A DNA stretch of 41,583 nucleotides from NCBI GenBank assembly GCA_902800245.1, contig CADCDY010000004.1:2771-44353 (forward strand). The letters run 5' to 3'. This document shows, piece by piece, positions 24,502-33,221 of this stretch (positions are counted from its first letter, which is position 1; each line of letters starts with the position of its first letter). A program made the position numbers and the translations under genes. The notes beneath the pieces were generated by a model. It was not told where the DNA came from and did not search any database. It saw only the letters and a list, made by a program, of their open reading frames with translations. Source of the stretch: an uncultured Prevotellaceae bacterium. GTDB taxonomy: Bacteria; Bacteroidota; Bacteroidia; Bacteroidales; Bacteroidaceae.

Positions 24502-26130
24502 ATGAAAAAGGCTACGTTGTTTGTCATGCTTTTCGCTTTGTTGCTGTCGGCATTTGCTATGACGCCAGCTAAGAAGCGTGCTCCCCGCAAGAAGACTGCC
24601 AAGGTGGAGGACAAACGAGTGTATCTTGTTCATGCCGATAATCTGCATTACAATCAGTATCAGGACAATGGTGCCCAGGTGTTACATGGCAACGTGCATT
24701 TCCGTCATGTGGGCGCTAACCTGTATTGCGACAGTGCCCATTTCTACGAGCAAACGAACTCGTTTGAGGCTTGGGGTCATGTGAAGATGTTGCAGGGCGA
24801 CACGTTGAAGCTGTTCAGCGACTATGCCTATTATGATGGTAACGACCAATTGGCGCAGGCCCGTCGTAATGTGATTCTTAAACATCGCAAGTCGACGCTT
24901 TATACCGACTCGTTGGACTATGACCGCTTGTATAATTTCGGTAACTTTTTCGAAGGTGGTAAACTGGTCGATGGCAAGTCGACGCTCACCAGCGACTGGG
25001 GTGAGTACCATACCGATACCAAGATGGCCATGTTCTACTATGATGTGCGTCTGAAAGACCAGAAGATGTTTCTGACCACCGACTCGCTGTATTACGATAC
25101 CCGTACATCGACGGCCCATATCGTGGGTCCCTCCCGTATCCTGTCGGGCAGTAGTGAGATCTATAGTGAGGACGGCTATTACAATACCCGTACGGAACAT
25201 TCCGAACTCTTCGGTCGTTCGGTGGTGAAGGACCAGGGCAAGACGCTGATTGGCGATAGTGTCTATCACAATGCTCAGGACGGTACGAACTATGCCTACC
25301 GCAATGTGATATTGACGGATTCTGTCAATAAGAATATGCTCACGGGCGACTATTGTGAATACAACGACTCCACGGGTTATGCGATGGCCACGAAACGTGC
25401 TGTTGTCGTTGATTTCTCGCAGAAGGACTCGTTGTTTATCCATGCCGACACCTTTAAAATTTTCACGTTCAACAACAAAACCGATTCGGTCTATCGCAAG
25501 ATCCATGCATATAACAAGGTTCGCGCGTATCGAGTGGACGTTCAGGCCGTATGCGACTCAATGGTCTATAGTTCGTTGGACTCCTGTATGACGATGTACA
25601 AAGACCCTATCGTCTGGAATGTGAACCAGCAACTCTTCGGTGAGGAGATCAAGGTCTATATGAACGACTCCACCATCGACTGGGCACACGTCATCGGACA
25701 GGCTTTTTCTGTTGAGCAGATGCCCGATACCGTACATTTCAACCAGGTGTCGTCCAAGGAGATGAAGGCCTTTTTCGAGAAAGGTCAGATCCGTGAGTCG
25801 CAGGCTATTGACAATGTCCTGATAGTCTATTATCCTGTTGACGATTCGGACAGTACGCTGATTGGTCTGAACTATACCGAGACCCCTCTGCTGAAGATGT
25901 TCCTCGAGAATCGCAAGCTGAAGCGTATCTGGATGCAAAAACCCAAGGGAACGCTGTATCCGATGACGCAGATTCCCCCCGAAAAATACTTCCTGCCAGG
26001 CTATGCATGGTTCGACTATGTCCGTCCGTTGGATAAAGACGACATCTTTAATTGGCGTCCCAAGAATGCCGGTTCGGAATTGAAGGAGGTTAAACGCCGT
26101 GAGGCTCCCAAGAATAATGTGATACAATGA
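24502..26130 (+). CDS. OstA-like protein, LptA-type periplasmic LPS transport component
   Basis: The 542-residue protein has a signal peptide (MKKATLFVMLFALLLSAFAM) and repeated OstA_2/LptA-like beta segments, such as DNLHYNQYQDNGAQVLHGNV, DTLKLFSDYAYYDGNDQLAQ and SLYYDTRTSTAHIVGPSRIL, which would stack into the beta-jellyroll that shields lipid A. Bacteroidota members are longer than E. coli LptA (185 residues), as here. Tyr/Asp-rich periodicity is visible across about residues 45-330; the C-terminal part (PDTVHFNQVSSKEMKAFFE onwards) is less regular. It should work with LptB (13392) and follows the SurA-like gene. Its stop overlaps the mutL start by 4 bp. Confidence 0.85.
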   Translation: MKKATLFVMLFALLLSAFAMTPAKKRAPRKKTAKVEDKRVYLVHADNLHYNQYQDNGAQVLHGNVHFRHVGANLYCDSAHFYEQTNSFEAWGHVKMLQGDTLKLFSDYAYYDGNDQLAQARRNVILKHRKSTLYTDSLDYDRLYNFGNFFEGGKLVDGKSTLTSDWGEYHTDTKMAMFYYDVRLKDQKMFLTTDSLYYDTRTSTAHIVGPSRILSGSSEIYSEDGYYNTRTEHSELFGRSVVKDQGKTLIGDSVYHNAQDGTNYAYRNVILTDSVNKNMLTGDYCEYNDSTGYAMATKRAVVVDFSQKDSLFIHADTFKIFTFNNKTDSVYRKIHAYNKVRAYRVDVQAVCDSMVYSSLDSCMTMYKDPIVWNVNQQLFGEEIKVYMNDSTIDWAHVIGQAFSVEQMPDTVHFNQVSSKEMKAFFEKGQIRESQAIDNVLIVYYPVDDSDSTLIGLNYTETPLLKMFLENRKLKRIWMQKPKGTLYPMTQIPPEKYFLPGYAWFDYVRPLDKDDIFNWRPKNAGSELKEVKRREAPKNNVIQ

Positions 26131-27983
26131 CAGACGTAATCCAACTGCTTCCCGATAGTGTGGCTAACCAGATAGCTGCTGGTGAGGTGATACAACGCCC
26201 CGCCTCGGTCATCAAGGAGTTAGTGGAGAATGCCGTCGATGCTGGAGCCCATACTGTCAATGTCCTTGTGGTAGATGCCGGAAGGACGTCCATACAGGTC
26301 ATTGACGACGGTTGCGGCATGTCGGAAACCGATGCCCGTCTGGCTTTCGAGCGCCATGCCACCAGTAAGATCCGCAAGGCCGATGACCTCTTCGCGCTCC
26401 ATACAATGGGTTTTCGCGGTGAGGCGCTACCGTCGATCGTCGCGGTGTCGCAAGTCGAGCTCCGCACCCGTCGTCAAGATGACGAGATTGGTACGTGTCT
26501 GATGCTTTCTGGTTCACGTGTCGAGAGTCAGGAACCGTGTTCCTGTGCTGTGGGTAGCAGTTTCCTCGTCAGCAACCTGTTTTTCAATGTCCCTGCCCGT
26601 CGTAAGTTCCTCAAGACCAATGCCACCGAGCTGAACAATATCCTGACGGCTTTCGAGCGTATCGTACTCGTTTATCCTGACATCAATTTCACGCTGCATA
26701 GCAATGGTCAGGAACTCATGAATCTTCGTGCCGGTTCGTTGCGCCAGCGTATTTCCGATGTCTATGGCCGTCGTTATGGTCAGGAACTCTTGCCCGTCAG
26801 CGTCGAGACAGTGATGTCTAAGATTTCGGGATTTGTTGCCAAACCTGAGGCCGCACGTAAGAAGGGAGTGGCAGAATATTTTTTCGTCAACGGTCGTTTC
26901 ATGAAGCATCCTTATTTCCATAAGGCCGTCCAACAGGCTTACGACCGGTTGATTCCTACGGGTATGCACGTACCTTATTTCATTTATTTCGAGGTTAGCC
27001 CTGCCGATATCGATGTCAATATCCATCCCACGAAGACGGAGATTAAGTTTGAGAACGAGCAAGCCATCTGGCAGATTCTGACAGCTGCAGTGAAGGATGC
27101 TATCGGACAGTTCTGCGAGATACCGCAGATAGATTTCGACATAGAGGGGAAGCCCGATATTCCGGTGTATAATCCCACTTCTTCTGATGTTCATGGGCCT
27201 TCGATGATGCCCACTGCTCCGCGAACTGTCAGCAATCCCGCCTATAATCCCTTCTCTGACCGACGGTCGGAGAAGGGCGTTGCAATCTCTTTTTCCCCCA
27301 AGAAGGCCCCCAACGGGTGGGAACAGCTCTACGACGGTGTTGGTCGTGAGGATACGTTGTTTGCCCCTGATTTGGGACAGGAACCAGTTGCTGTGCCCCA
27401 TAGCTCATTGCCCGAAGACAAGTCTCCCGTGCATTATCAGTACAAAGGCCGTTATATTATGACTGCCGTCAAGTCGGGACTGATGATTATCGACCAATAC
27501 CGTGCTGATGTCCGTATCCGCTACGAGCAGTGTCTGGCACAGTTGCAGGCTCGTTCGTCAGAGACCCAGCAGGTGCTCTTTCCTGAGGTGGTACAGTTCA
27601 GAGCCTCCGAACAACCCCTATTGGAGCGTATCCTGCCGCGATTGTCGGCCATCGGTTTCGAACTGACCGATTTAGGTCAGGGCAGCTATGCCGTCAATGG
27701 CATTCCTACTGGTCTCGACGGTCTTAACTATGTCCAGTTGATTCACGATATGGTAGATGACGCCGTCAATAGTGCCGGTGACACGATGGACGATCTCAAC
27801 CGTACCTTGGCATTAAGTATGGCGCGTCATGTGGCTATTCCGCAGGGTCAGGTACTCAGCAACGACGAGATGGAGAATCTTGTCAACGAGCTCTTTGCCT
27901 GTACGAATGTCAATTATACGCCCGACGGCAAGGCCATTTTGGCCATTCTGCCCCAGCAGGACATCGAGAAACTGCTCGGATAG
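26127..27983 (+). CDS. mutL: DNA mismatch repair protein MutL
   Basis: The 618-residue protein couples MutS mismatch recognition to downstream repair. The GHKL ATPase motifs are intact: ELVENAVDAGA with Asn35, DDGCGM (61-66), and GFRGEALPSI (96-104). The ATP lid and transducer (NGRFMKHPYF, DVNIHPTKTEIKF) are present. The C-terminal dimerisation domain is present, but the nuclease motif DQHAxxExxxxE reads DQYRADVRIRYE (456-467), and the usual CPHGRP metal motif corresponds to TPDGKA (598-603). The protein probably does not nick DNA itself, or does so by other residues. It overlaps ostA-like by ATGA. Confidence 0.93.
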   Translation: MTDVIQLLPDSVANQIAAGEVIQRPASVIKELVENAVDAGAHTVNVLVVDAGRTSIQVIDDGCGMSETDARLAFERHATSKIRKADDLFALHTMGFRGEALPSIVAVSQVELRTRRQDDEIGTCLMLSGSRVESQEPCSCAVGSSFLVSNLFFNVPARRKFLKTNATELNNILTAFERIVLVYPDINFTLHSNGQELMNLRAGSLRQRISDVYGRRYGQELLPVSVETVMSKISGFVAKPEAARKKGVAEYFFVNGRFMKHPYFHKAVQQAYDRLIPTGMHVPYFIYFEVSPADIDVNIHPTKTEIKFENEQAIWQILTAAVKDAIGQFCEIPQIDFDIEGKPDIPVYNPTSSDVHGPSMMPTAPRTVSNPAYNPFSDRRSEKGVAISFSPKKAPNGWEQLYDGVGREDTLFAPDLGQEPVAVPHSSLPEDKSPVHYQYKGRYIMTAVKSGLMIIDQYRADVRIRYEQCLAQLQARSSETQQVLFPEVVQFRASEQPLLERILPRLSAIGFELTDLGQGSYAVNGIPTGLDGLNYVQLIHDMVDDAVNSAGDTMDDLNRTLALSMARHVAIPQGQVLSNDEMENLVNELFACTNVNYTPDGKAILAILPQQDIEKLLG

Positions 27984-28010
27984 AACGTTCTCTCTTTGAG
28001 AGTGTGGCGT
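27984..28010 (+). other. Small hairpin after mutL
   Basis: AACG-TT-CTCTC, TTT loop, GAGAG-TGTGG-CGTT forms a hairpin next to the mutL stop codon. No T-run follows, so it is not a typical terminator. It may reduce read-through or stabilise the mRNA end. Confidence 0.35.
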
Positions 28011-28042
28011 TGCAATAAAGATTTAACATTAAATATTAATAT

Positions 28043-29203
28043 ATGAAGAAGATTCTTTTGATTTTAATGACATTTGCCCTTTCGACTGGTGTGATGGCAC
28101 AGGCAGAGGTGTCTGGTGAGAAACACAGCGTGGCCACCAATTCGTTCTGGGCCAACTGGTTTGTGCAGGCCAATGTGGTAGGCTCCTCCTTTTGGGGCAG
28201 TCAGGAACAGCAGTCTGTCAAATTCAGCAAGTTGACGAAAGACTATCGTACCAACCTCGGATTCTCCATTGCTTTGGGTAAGTGGTTTACCCCCGGTCTT
28301 GGTCTTCGTGCCAAGTTCAATGGTGTCTGGGGCCGTAGTGTCATCTCTGAGGACAAGAACCTCAATGCCAGCAAATATTGGACCCTTCAGGAACAGGCCT
28401 TGTTCAATCTCAGCAATATGCTGATGGGTTATAACGAACAGCGTGTATGGAATTTCATTCCCTATGCCGGTGGCGGTGTCGGTCGTAACATGTCATACGG
28501 CTGCTATGCTCTGGGCTTTTCTGTCGGTCTGCTCAACACGTTCCGCATCAGTCCGAAGGTCGCTTTCAATCTGGATATCAACTATGGTTCATATGAGCCT
28601 TCGTTCGATGGGTTCAGTGCCGGCGGCGACTCCAAGCTCACTCTGAAGGGCCGTGACCGCGCCATCAACGTGGAGCTGGGTCTGACTTATCGTTTGGGTA
28701 AGGCTACATGGAAATCCACACCCGATATCGATGCTATGCAGGCATTGTCGCAGAGCGAGATTGACGCCCTCAATGCCCAATTGGCCGACCTCATGGCGGA
28801 GAACGAACGCTTAGGTGAGGTACTGGCAAATGCCGAACAGCAGGCCGCCCCTGCTCCTCAGGAGCCTGTCACCATTACCAAGGTTGTCGCAGCTCCTGTT
28901 TCCGTGTTCTTCAACCTCAATAAGGCCGTCATCTCTTCCCAGCGTGACCTGCAGAATGTCGCTGCTCTCGTGGCTGTTGCCAAAGAGCAGGGTGCTAAAC
29001 TCGTGGTTACGGGCTATGCAGACAGTCAGACAGGCAGTGCCGAGCGCAACAGTCAGCTCTCCGAACAGCGTGCCGAGGCAGTTGTTGCCGAACTGTTGAA
29101 GATGGGTGTTTTGCGCGACCAGATAGAGACCGTTGCCGCTGGTGGTGTCGATACCCTCACACCGACGCCCTATAACCGCCGTGTAACCGTTGAAATAAAG
29201 TAA
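28043..29203 (+). CDS. OmpA-family outer-membrane protein
   Basis: The 386-residue protein has a signal peptide (MKKILLILMTFALSTGVMAQ). An N-terminal beta-barrel of about 200 residues (GFSIALGKWFTPGLGLRAKF, YAGGGVGRNMSYG) is followed by a short coiled region (IDALNAQLADLMAENERLGE, about 235-260). A C-terminal OmpA peptidoglycan-binding domain covers about 290-386 (FFNLNKAVISS, VTGYADSQTGSAERNSQLSE and YNRRVTVEIK). It probably anchors the outer membrane to peptidoglycan and may be a porin or structural protein. It follows mutL by 59 bp and precedes tRNA-Val. Confidence 0.88.
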   Translation: MKKILLILMTFALSTGVMAQAEVSGEKHSVATNSFWANWFVQANVVGSSFWGSQEQQSVKFSKLTKDYRTNLGFSIALGKWFTPGLGLRAKFNGVWGRSVISEDKNLNASKYWTLQEQALFNLSNMLMGYNEQRVWNFIPYAGGGVGRNMSYGCYALGFSVGLLNTFRISPKVAFNLDINYGSYEPSFDGFSAGGDSKLTLKGRDRAINVELGLTYRLGKATWKSTPDIDAMQALSQSEIDALNAQLADLMAENERLGEVLANAEQQAAPAPQEPVTITKVVAAPVSVFFNLNKAVISSQRDLQNVAALVAVAKEQGAKLVVTGYADSQTGSAERNSQLSEQRAEAVVAELLKMGVLRDQIETVAAGGVDTLTPTPYNRRVTVEIK

Positions 29204-29237
29204 TTTTCGACTAAAAGATAAAAAAGTGGTGCAAAAG

Positions 29238-29269
29238 TTTGGCAGTTTCAAAAAAACTCCGTACCTTTG
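29238..29269 (+). promoter_or_regulatory. Promoter of tRNA-Val
   Basis: TTTG (29238-29241), a 20-bp spacer and TACCTTTG (29262-29269) form a full consensus promoter. The tRNA starts 20 bp further on. Confidence 0.8.
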
Positions 29270-29288
29270 CACCGCTTTTCAAAAGAAA

Positions 29289-29363
29289 GGGCGTTTAGCT
29301 CAGCTGGTTTAGAGCATCTGCCTTACAAGCAGAGGGTCGGCGGTTCGAATCCGTCAACGCCCA
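29289..29363 (+). tRNA. tRNA-Val (anticodon TAC)
   Basis: A 75-nt cloverleaf is visible: acceptor stem GGGCGTT/AACGCCC, D-arm TTAGCTCAGCTGGTTTAGAGC, anticodon stem TCTGC/GCAGA with loop CTTACAA and TAC at 29324-29326, and T-arm with GGTTCGAATCC. The 3' CCA is not encoded. It has its own promoter and terminator. Confidence 0.95.
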
Positions 29364-29370
29364 CAAAATA

Positions 29371-29397
29371 ATCCCGCAATGCACAGCACTGCGGGAT
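29371..29397. terminator. Terminator between tRNA-Val and the converging porin gene
   Basis: ATCCCGCA (29371-29378) pairs with TGCGGGAT (29390-29397) and is followed by TTCTTTTTATCC and TTTTTTTG on the plus strand. It should end the tRNA transcript. On the minus strand only a short AT-rich stretch follows the stem. Confidence 0.8.
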
Positions 29398-29418
29398 TTC
29401 TTTTTATCCTTTTTTTGT

Positions 29419-30897
29419 TTAGAAGTCAAGTTGACATCCGACGCCGAGTACACGGTTGGTACGTGTGAAAGTGTCGCTGACGCCAGTTGTGGGATAGTCG
29501 TTGCGGTTGTAATTGTCGTAGTTCGTCTGGAAATATGCTGCCGAGACGGTGACGTTGTCGCTGACCTTGTAGTTGAAACCGAGACCGATGCTATAGCTAT
29601 TGACAACGAACGACATATCGTTCATGTATTCGTCGGAGAGTCCGTAGCGTGTGAGCTGTCCACCGCACGAGACGTTCAGGCGGTCGTTGACGTCCCATTC
29701 GACACCGGCGAGAAATTCGTTGGTGTTGTGTTTCAGCAGGTCCTGTGTATTGTTATACCACGAGGCATCCTTATCGAAATAGTGGTGCCATCCGAGGTTC
29801 AGACTGACGATATCGATGGGTTTCCACTGTGCGCCGATGGTAAGCAGTGCGGGAGCGTCCTCGTTGACCCTCTCGCCGTCGCGGTATTTGTTGACGGCAG
29901 CAATCTCGCTGGCCTCGTTGACGGTTGACTCGTTCCTCATGCGAATCTGCGTCTTGAATTCGTACTTGGCAGCGAAGTTGAAGTTGTTGACCTTGTAGTC
30001 GACACCGATGACAGGTGCAAAACCCACACCATCCTGGTTACACAACAGGTTTACACCTTGGGCATATTTCTGCAACTGCAGCAGACTGCCGTGTGTTGTC
30101 TCGAGCTGTTCCTGCTGTGCGAGAAGTTCGGCAGGAACATCGATGCCTGCAGCCTGATATTGTGCGATGGCGGTATTGACCAGTGTGAGGTTGTTGTTGA
30201 CGGTCGTTGAGGCGCCCTGCAGATAGTCGGCGAAATCGACATATCCCCCTTCGGTCTTCACCTGTATGTTGTTCAACTTGGCCTTATATGTTGCATCGCC
30301 GTAGAGCATACGCAGACCACCATATACCGACAGGTTAGGATAAATCTTATAGGCTGCACCGACCTGTACGCCGTAGTAGTACTGTCTGCCCTTCATGTAG
30401 CTGTCCATGTCGTAACCCTGAGCACCCAGAGGTTGGAGCATATGAGCGATAGAACCCACGACGCTTTCGAAGGATCCCAGACCGTCGGCAAACTCACACG
30501 AGCCGCCACCGCCGGGTACGGAGAGGTTGAACTGGATGCTCCAGTTTCCTTTATTATATGCACCCTGTAGTGAGGGAATGACTGGTGCGTCGGCCACACC
30601 CTCGAATTCCTTGACGCTTTGACCGGCATTTTTCTTGCCCAATGCGAAGACGGGATTGGTGGAAGTGATGGTACGTGTCTGATGTGCGTACTGCCAGTTG
30701 AGGGCTACGTGGAAACCTTCTGGCATGAATACCACACCGGCAGGGTTTGAGTAGACGCCGTCGAGACCGATAGCTGCGTCACGCGCGGGATTCTTTAAAA
30801 ATAAAATACTTTGGTTGGTGTTTGTGAGGATACCGCCAGCAAAAGCGGTTAACGTTGTCATCGTGAAAACAATCAACGAAAATACAATCTTTTTCAT
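29419..30897 (-). CDS. FadL/OmpP1/TodX-family outer-membrane transporter
   Basis: From the ATG at 30897 the product has 492 residues with a signal peptide (MKKIVFSLIVFTMTTLTAFAG). The family opening follows: the N-terminal hatch-like segment GGILTNTNQSILFLKNPARDAA and the GLDGVYSNPAGVVFM block, in which the SNPA motif is typical of the FadL group. The rest is amphipathic beta-strand sequence that ends in an aromatic-rich strand with a terminal F (LGVGCQLDF), the outer-membrane insertion signal. It should take up hydrophobic compounds such as long-chain fatty acids; the substrate is not known. An upstream ATG at 30951 is rejected because it overlaps the promoter -7 region. Confidence 0.88.
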   Translation of the reverse strand: MKKIVFSLIVFTMTTLTAFAGGILTNTNQSILFLKNPARDAAIGLDGVYSNPAGVVFMPEGFHVALNWQYAHQTRTITSTNPVFALGKKNAGQSVKEFEGVADAPVIPSLQGAYNKGNWSIQFNLSVPGGGGSCEFADGLGSFESVVGSIAHMLQPLGAQGYDMDSYMKGRQYYYGVQVGAAYKIYPNLSVYGGLRMLYGDATYKAKLNNIQVKTEGGYVDFADYLQGASTTVNNNLTLVNTAIAQYQAAGIDVPAELLAQQEQLETTHGSLLQLQKYAQGVNLLCNQDGVGFAPVIGVDYKVNNFNFAAKYEFKTQIRMRNESTVNEASEIAAVNKYRDGERVNEDAPALLTIGAQWKPIDIVSLNLGWHHYFDKDASWYNNTQDLLKHNTNEFLAGVEWDVNDRLNVSCGGQLTRYGLSDEYMNDMSFVVNSYSIGLGFNYKVSDNVTVSAAYFQTNYDNYNRNDYPTTGVSDTFTRTNRVLGVGCQLDF

Positions 30898-30929
30898 TTC
30901 TTTTAAACTATTTTTCCTAAAAACGGGTG

Positions 30930-30937
30930 CAAAGGTA
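30930..30937 (-). promoter_or_regulatory. -7 element of the FadL-like gene promoter
   Basis: The minus strand reads TACCTTTG here, 32 bp before the start codon. A TTTG lies 22 bp further upstream, a little beyond the usual spacing. A related copy of the TTTGYACCCGTTTT sequence stands just upstream. Confidence 0.5.
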
Positions 30938-30999
30938 GTATTATTGCACAAAACGGGTACAAAAGTGCAATGACAATTAACGCTTATTAACTAAAAAGC

Positions 31000-31032
31000 G
31001 CACACTTTCTGCACAAATGTGCCAAAGTGTGC
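31000..31032. repeat. Nested palindrome between the FadL-like and HD genes
   Basis: GCACACTTT (31000-31008) pairs with AAAGTGTGC (31024-31032), and an inner GCACA-AA-TGTGC palindrome (31011-31022) fills the loop. No T-run follows. It lies upstream of the FadL-like promoter and just after the HD gene, so it may be an operator or an mRNA-end structure. Confidence 0.55.
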
Positions 31033-31068
31033 ATAAAATTGTGTGCGATAACACCGAAAAATAACCGA

Positions 31069-33123
31069 TTACTTCTTATTCTCCGTCGGGTAGCTGACGC
31101 GGGTATGATAGACGGTCTTCAGTTTCTCGATGAGTACAGTCTTGGCATACTGGATGTCGCGGAAGGTAATAGGGCATTCGCGGAAAAATCCATCAGCCAC
31201 CTGTGAGTCGACGATACGTTCCACCAGTTCGCGGATGTTCTGTTCGGTATAGTCAGATAACGACCGTGATGCTGCTTCAACACTGTCGGCCATCATCAGG
31301 CAAGCCTGTTCGCGGGTAAATGGATTCGGTCCTGGATAGGTGAACAGCAGGTCGTCGACAGGCTGGTCCGGGTGTTCGTTCTTATAGCGGATATAAAAGA
31401 ACTTCGCTTTGCCCTGACCGTGATGTGTGGCGATGAAGTCGCGGATGACCTTCGGCAGATCGTATTTGTCGGCCATCTTCAAACCCTCGGTGACATGGCT
31501 GATGATATACTGCGCCGACTCAATATCGGTGAGCATCTCATGGGGGTCTATGCCTGACTGGTTTTCGGTGAAATAGATGGGGTTGGCGAGTTTGCCGATG
31601 TCGTGATAGAGGGCACCCGTACGAACCAGTTGTGAATCGGCATCAATCTTGTTTGCTATCTCGCCGGCAAGGTTTGCCACCTGTATGGAGTGGTTGAACG
31701 TGCCGGGAGCTACCTCACTCATCCGTCGCAACAGGGTACTGTTGGTATTCGATAGTTCGATGAGTGTGATATCGCTGGTGAAGCCGAACGCCTTCTCGAT
31801 GAGGTAGAGTAACGGATAGGCGAAGAGAAGTAGTATACCGTTGAGGATGAGATAGTTATAGGAAGAGTAGTCTATCACGGTGAGTTCGGTGGTCTGTGTC
31901 CAGTCGAACGCGAGGTTTACAGCCATCGCTGCGAGGGTGATGATGAGGGCTGAACGGAATATCTGTGCACGGTAGGAGAGTTCGCGCAGGGAATTGATGG
32001 CAACGAGTCCGGCCACGATTTCTACTACGACGAATTCGAACGGGTGTTGTAGCATGATGGAGCAGATGAGCACCATAATGACGTGTGTCATGAATGCCGT
32101 TCGGGAGTCCATAAACATACGTATGAATATGGGCACCATGGCGTAAGGAAGTATATAGACGTGTATGAAGGTGTTACGTACGAATAGCGCGGTAAGCAGT
32201 GCGAATATGACAATGAGTGCATATAGCATGGTCAGTGAGCGCGGCTTGTCGAAGTAGTCCTTGCGATAGAGTGTCAGGTAGAGTGTGAAGCATACCATGA
32301 GTATGGTGACATAGAGTATCTGCCCGAGCAGTGATATGCGGCTTTGTACTTCATTCTTGTTGAGGCGATCGTTTTCCTTCAGATAGGACTGGATAATGTG
32401 AAAGGTCTGCTCGTTGACGAGTTCGCCTCGGTCAACGATCTTCTCACCTTTCTGTACGAGTCCACTGGCGAGTGGTATGCTGGCGATGAGTTCGTTACGG
32501 CTTGTCTCGCTGCGTGTACGGTCGAAGATGAGGTTCGGTTGTATATAGTTGTTCAGGTCGCATTTCTGCAACTGTTGCCGGTGAACGTTCAGTTTCTCGT
32601 CTTGGAAGAGCTGTTCGTAGGCAGTCTTGGCGGAATAGATTTCCATGATAGACACACTGCTGGCCTGTTTGTTGTTGACAATACGAATCATGCTAAAGGT
32701 GTCTTTCTTGAGTTCTTCGTATTCCTTCGATTCCATGATGCCCTGCTGGTAAAGGCTATGCAGGCGGTTGGAGATGATTTCGATATAGTCCAGGGGCAGA
32801 TCGGCGATGCCGTCGGGGTAGTCAGACACGAACTTGCGCACCATACGTTCCTCGATGGAAACATCAATATTATAATAGGGCTCGTACTGCTTCAATATGC
32901 TGTCGCGCTCGTGTTTGATGGCCTCGTCGGATTTATACACAGGGAAGTCGAAGGGTGCCGTGAGATCAGCATATTTCCAGGGCTTACTCTGTTCGACGAG
33001 GTAGGTGTTGTTATTGTCGTGTGGCATTGACCATACGACGATGGCTACGGTAATTATTACAAGTGCGGCACGTAGCAGCCAGTCGCGCCACAAGAGGTTC
33101 TCTTTCAGACTAAAATTGCTCAT
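31069..33123 (-). CDS. Membrane HD-domain phosphodiesterase (7TMR-HD, PgpH-like)
   Basis: The 684-residue protein starts MSNFSLKENLLWRDW, followed by a membrane segment (LLRAALVIITVAIVVW), an extracytoplasmic region of about 230 residues, then about six or seven membrane segments (ILYVTILMVCFTLYLTLY and onwards), and a C-terminal HD domain. The metal site is visible as GALYHDIGKL with His507 and Asp508; TFNHSIQVANLAGEIANKI and FIATHHGQGKAKFF supply other ligands. This layout is that of PgpH, which hydrolyses c-di-AMP in Firmicutes; in Bacteroidota the same role is likely but inferred. The start at 33123 is taken because the ATG at 33144 lies in the -7 box. Confidence 0.87.
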   Translation of the reverse strand: MSNFSLKENLLWRDWLLRAALVIITVAIVVWSMPHDNNNTYLVEQSKPWKYADLTAPFDFPVYKSDEAIKHERDSILKQYEPYYNIDVSIEERMVRKFVSDYPDGIADLPLDYIEIISNRLHSLYQQGIMESKEYEELKKDTFSMIRIVNNKQASSVSIMEIYSAKTAYEQLFQDEKLNVHRQQLQKCDLNNYIQPNLIFDRTRSETSRNELIASIPLASGLVQKGEKIVDRGELVNEQTFHIIQSYLKENDRLNKNEVQSRISLLGQILYVTILMVCFTLYLTLYRKDYFDKPRSLTMLYALIVIFALLTALFVRNTFIHVYILPYAMVPIFIRMFMDSRTAFMTHVIMVLICSIMLQHPFEFVVVEIVAGLVAINSLRELSYRAQIFRSALIITLAAMAVNLAFDWTQTTELTVIDYSSYNYLILNGILLLFAYPLLYLIEKAFGFTSDITLIELSNTNSTLLRRMSEVAPGTFNHSIQVANLAGEIANKIDADSQLVRTGALYHDIGKLANPIYFTENQSGIDPHEMLTDIESAQYIISHVTEGLKMADKYDLPKVIRDFIATHHGQGKAKFFYIRYKNEHPDQPVDDLLFTYPGPNPFTREQACLMMADSVEAASRSLSDYTEQNIRELVERIVDSQVADGFFRECPITFRDIQYAKTVLIEKLKTVYHTRVSYPTENKK

Positions 33124-33141
33124 TTGCGTATTATTTTGCTG

Positions 33142-33170
33142 CAAAGATACAAAAAACTCTTAACTTTCAA
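33142..33170 (-). promoter_or_regulatory. Promoter of the HD phosphodiesterase gene
   Basis: The minus strand has TTG (complement of 33168-33170), an 18-bp spacer and TATCTTTG (complement of 33142-33149). It is divergent from the gltX promoter. Confidence 0.6.
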
Positions 33171-33192
33171 CTCTAAACTCTAAACTTTTTAG

Positions 33193-33200
33193 TACCTTTG
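33193..33200 (+). promoter_or_regulatory. -7 element of the gltX promoter
   Basis: TACCTTTG lies 21 bp before the gltX start. No clear TTTG is seen about 20 bp upstream, where the sequence is a short CTCTAAA-type repeat. Confidence 0.5.
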
Positions 33201-33221
33201 CAGTCAAAATTGTAATTTGTT

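Noticed and set aside
24348..24614. Minus-strand frame across the surA-ostA junction
   Set aside because: It is antisense to two clear genes and has no supporting signals.
29295..29606. Minus-strand frame across tRNA-Val
   Set aside because: It covers the tRNA and the terminator and has no homology; it overlaps the porin gene in another frame.
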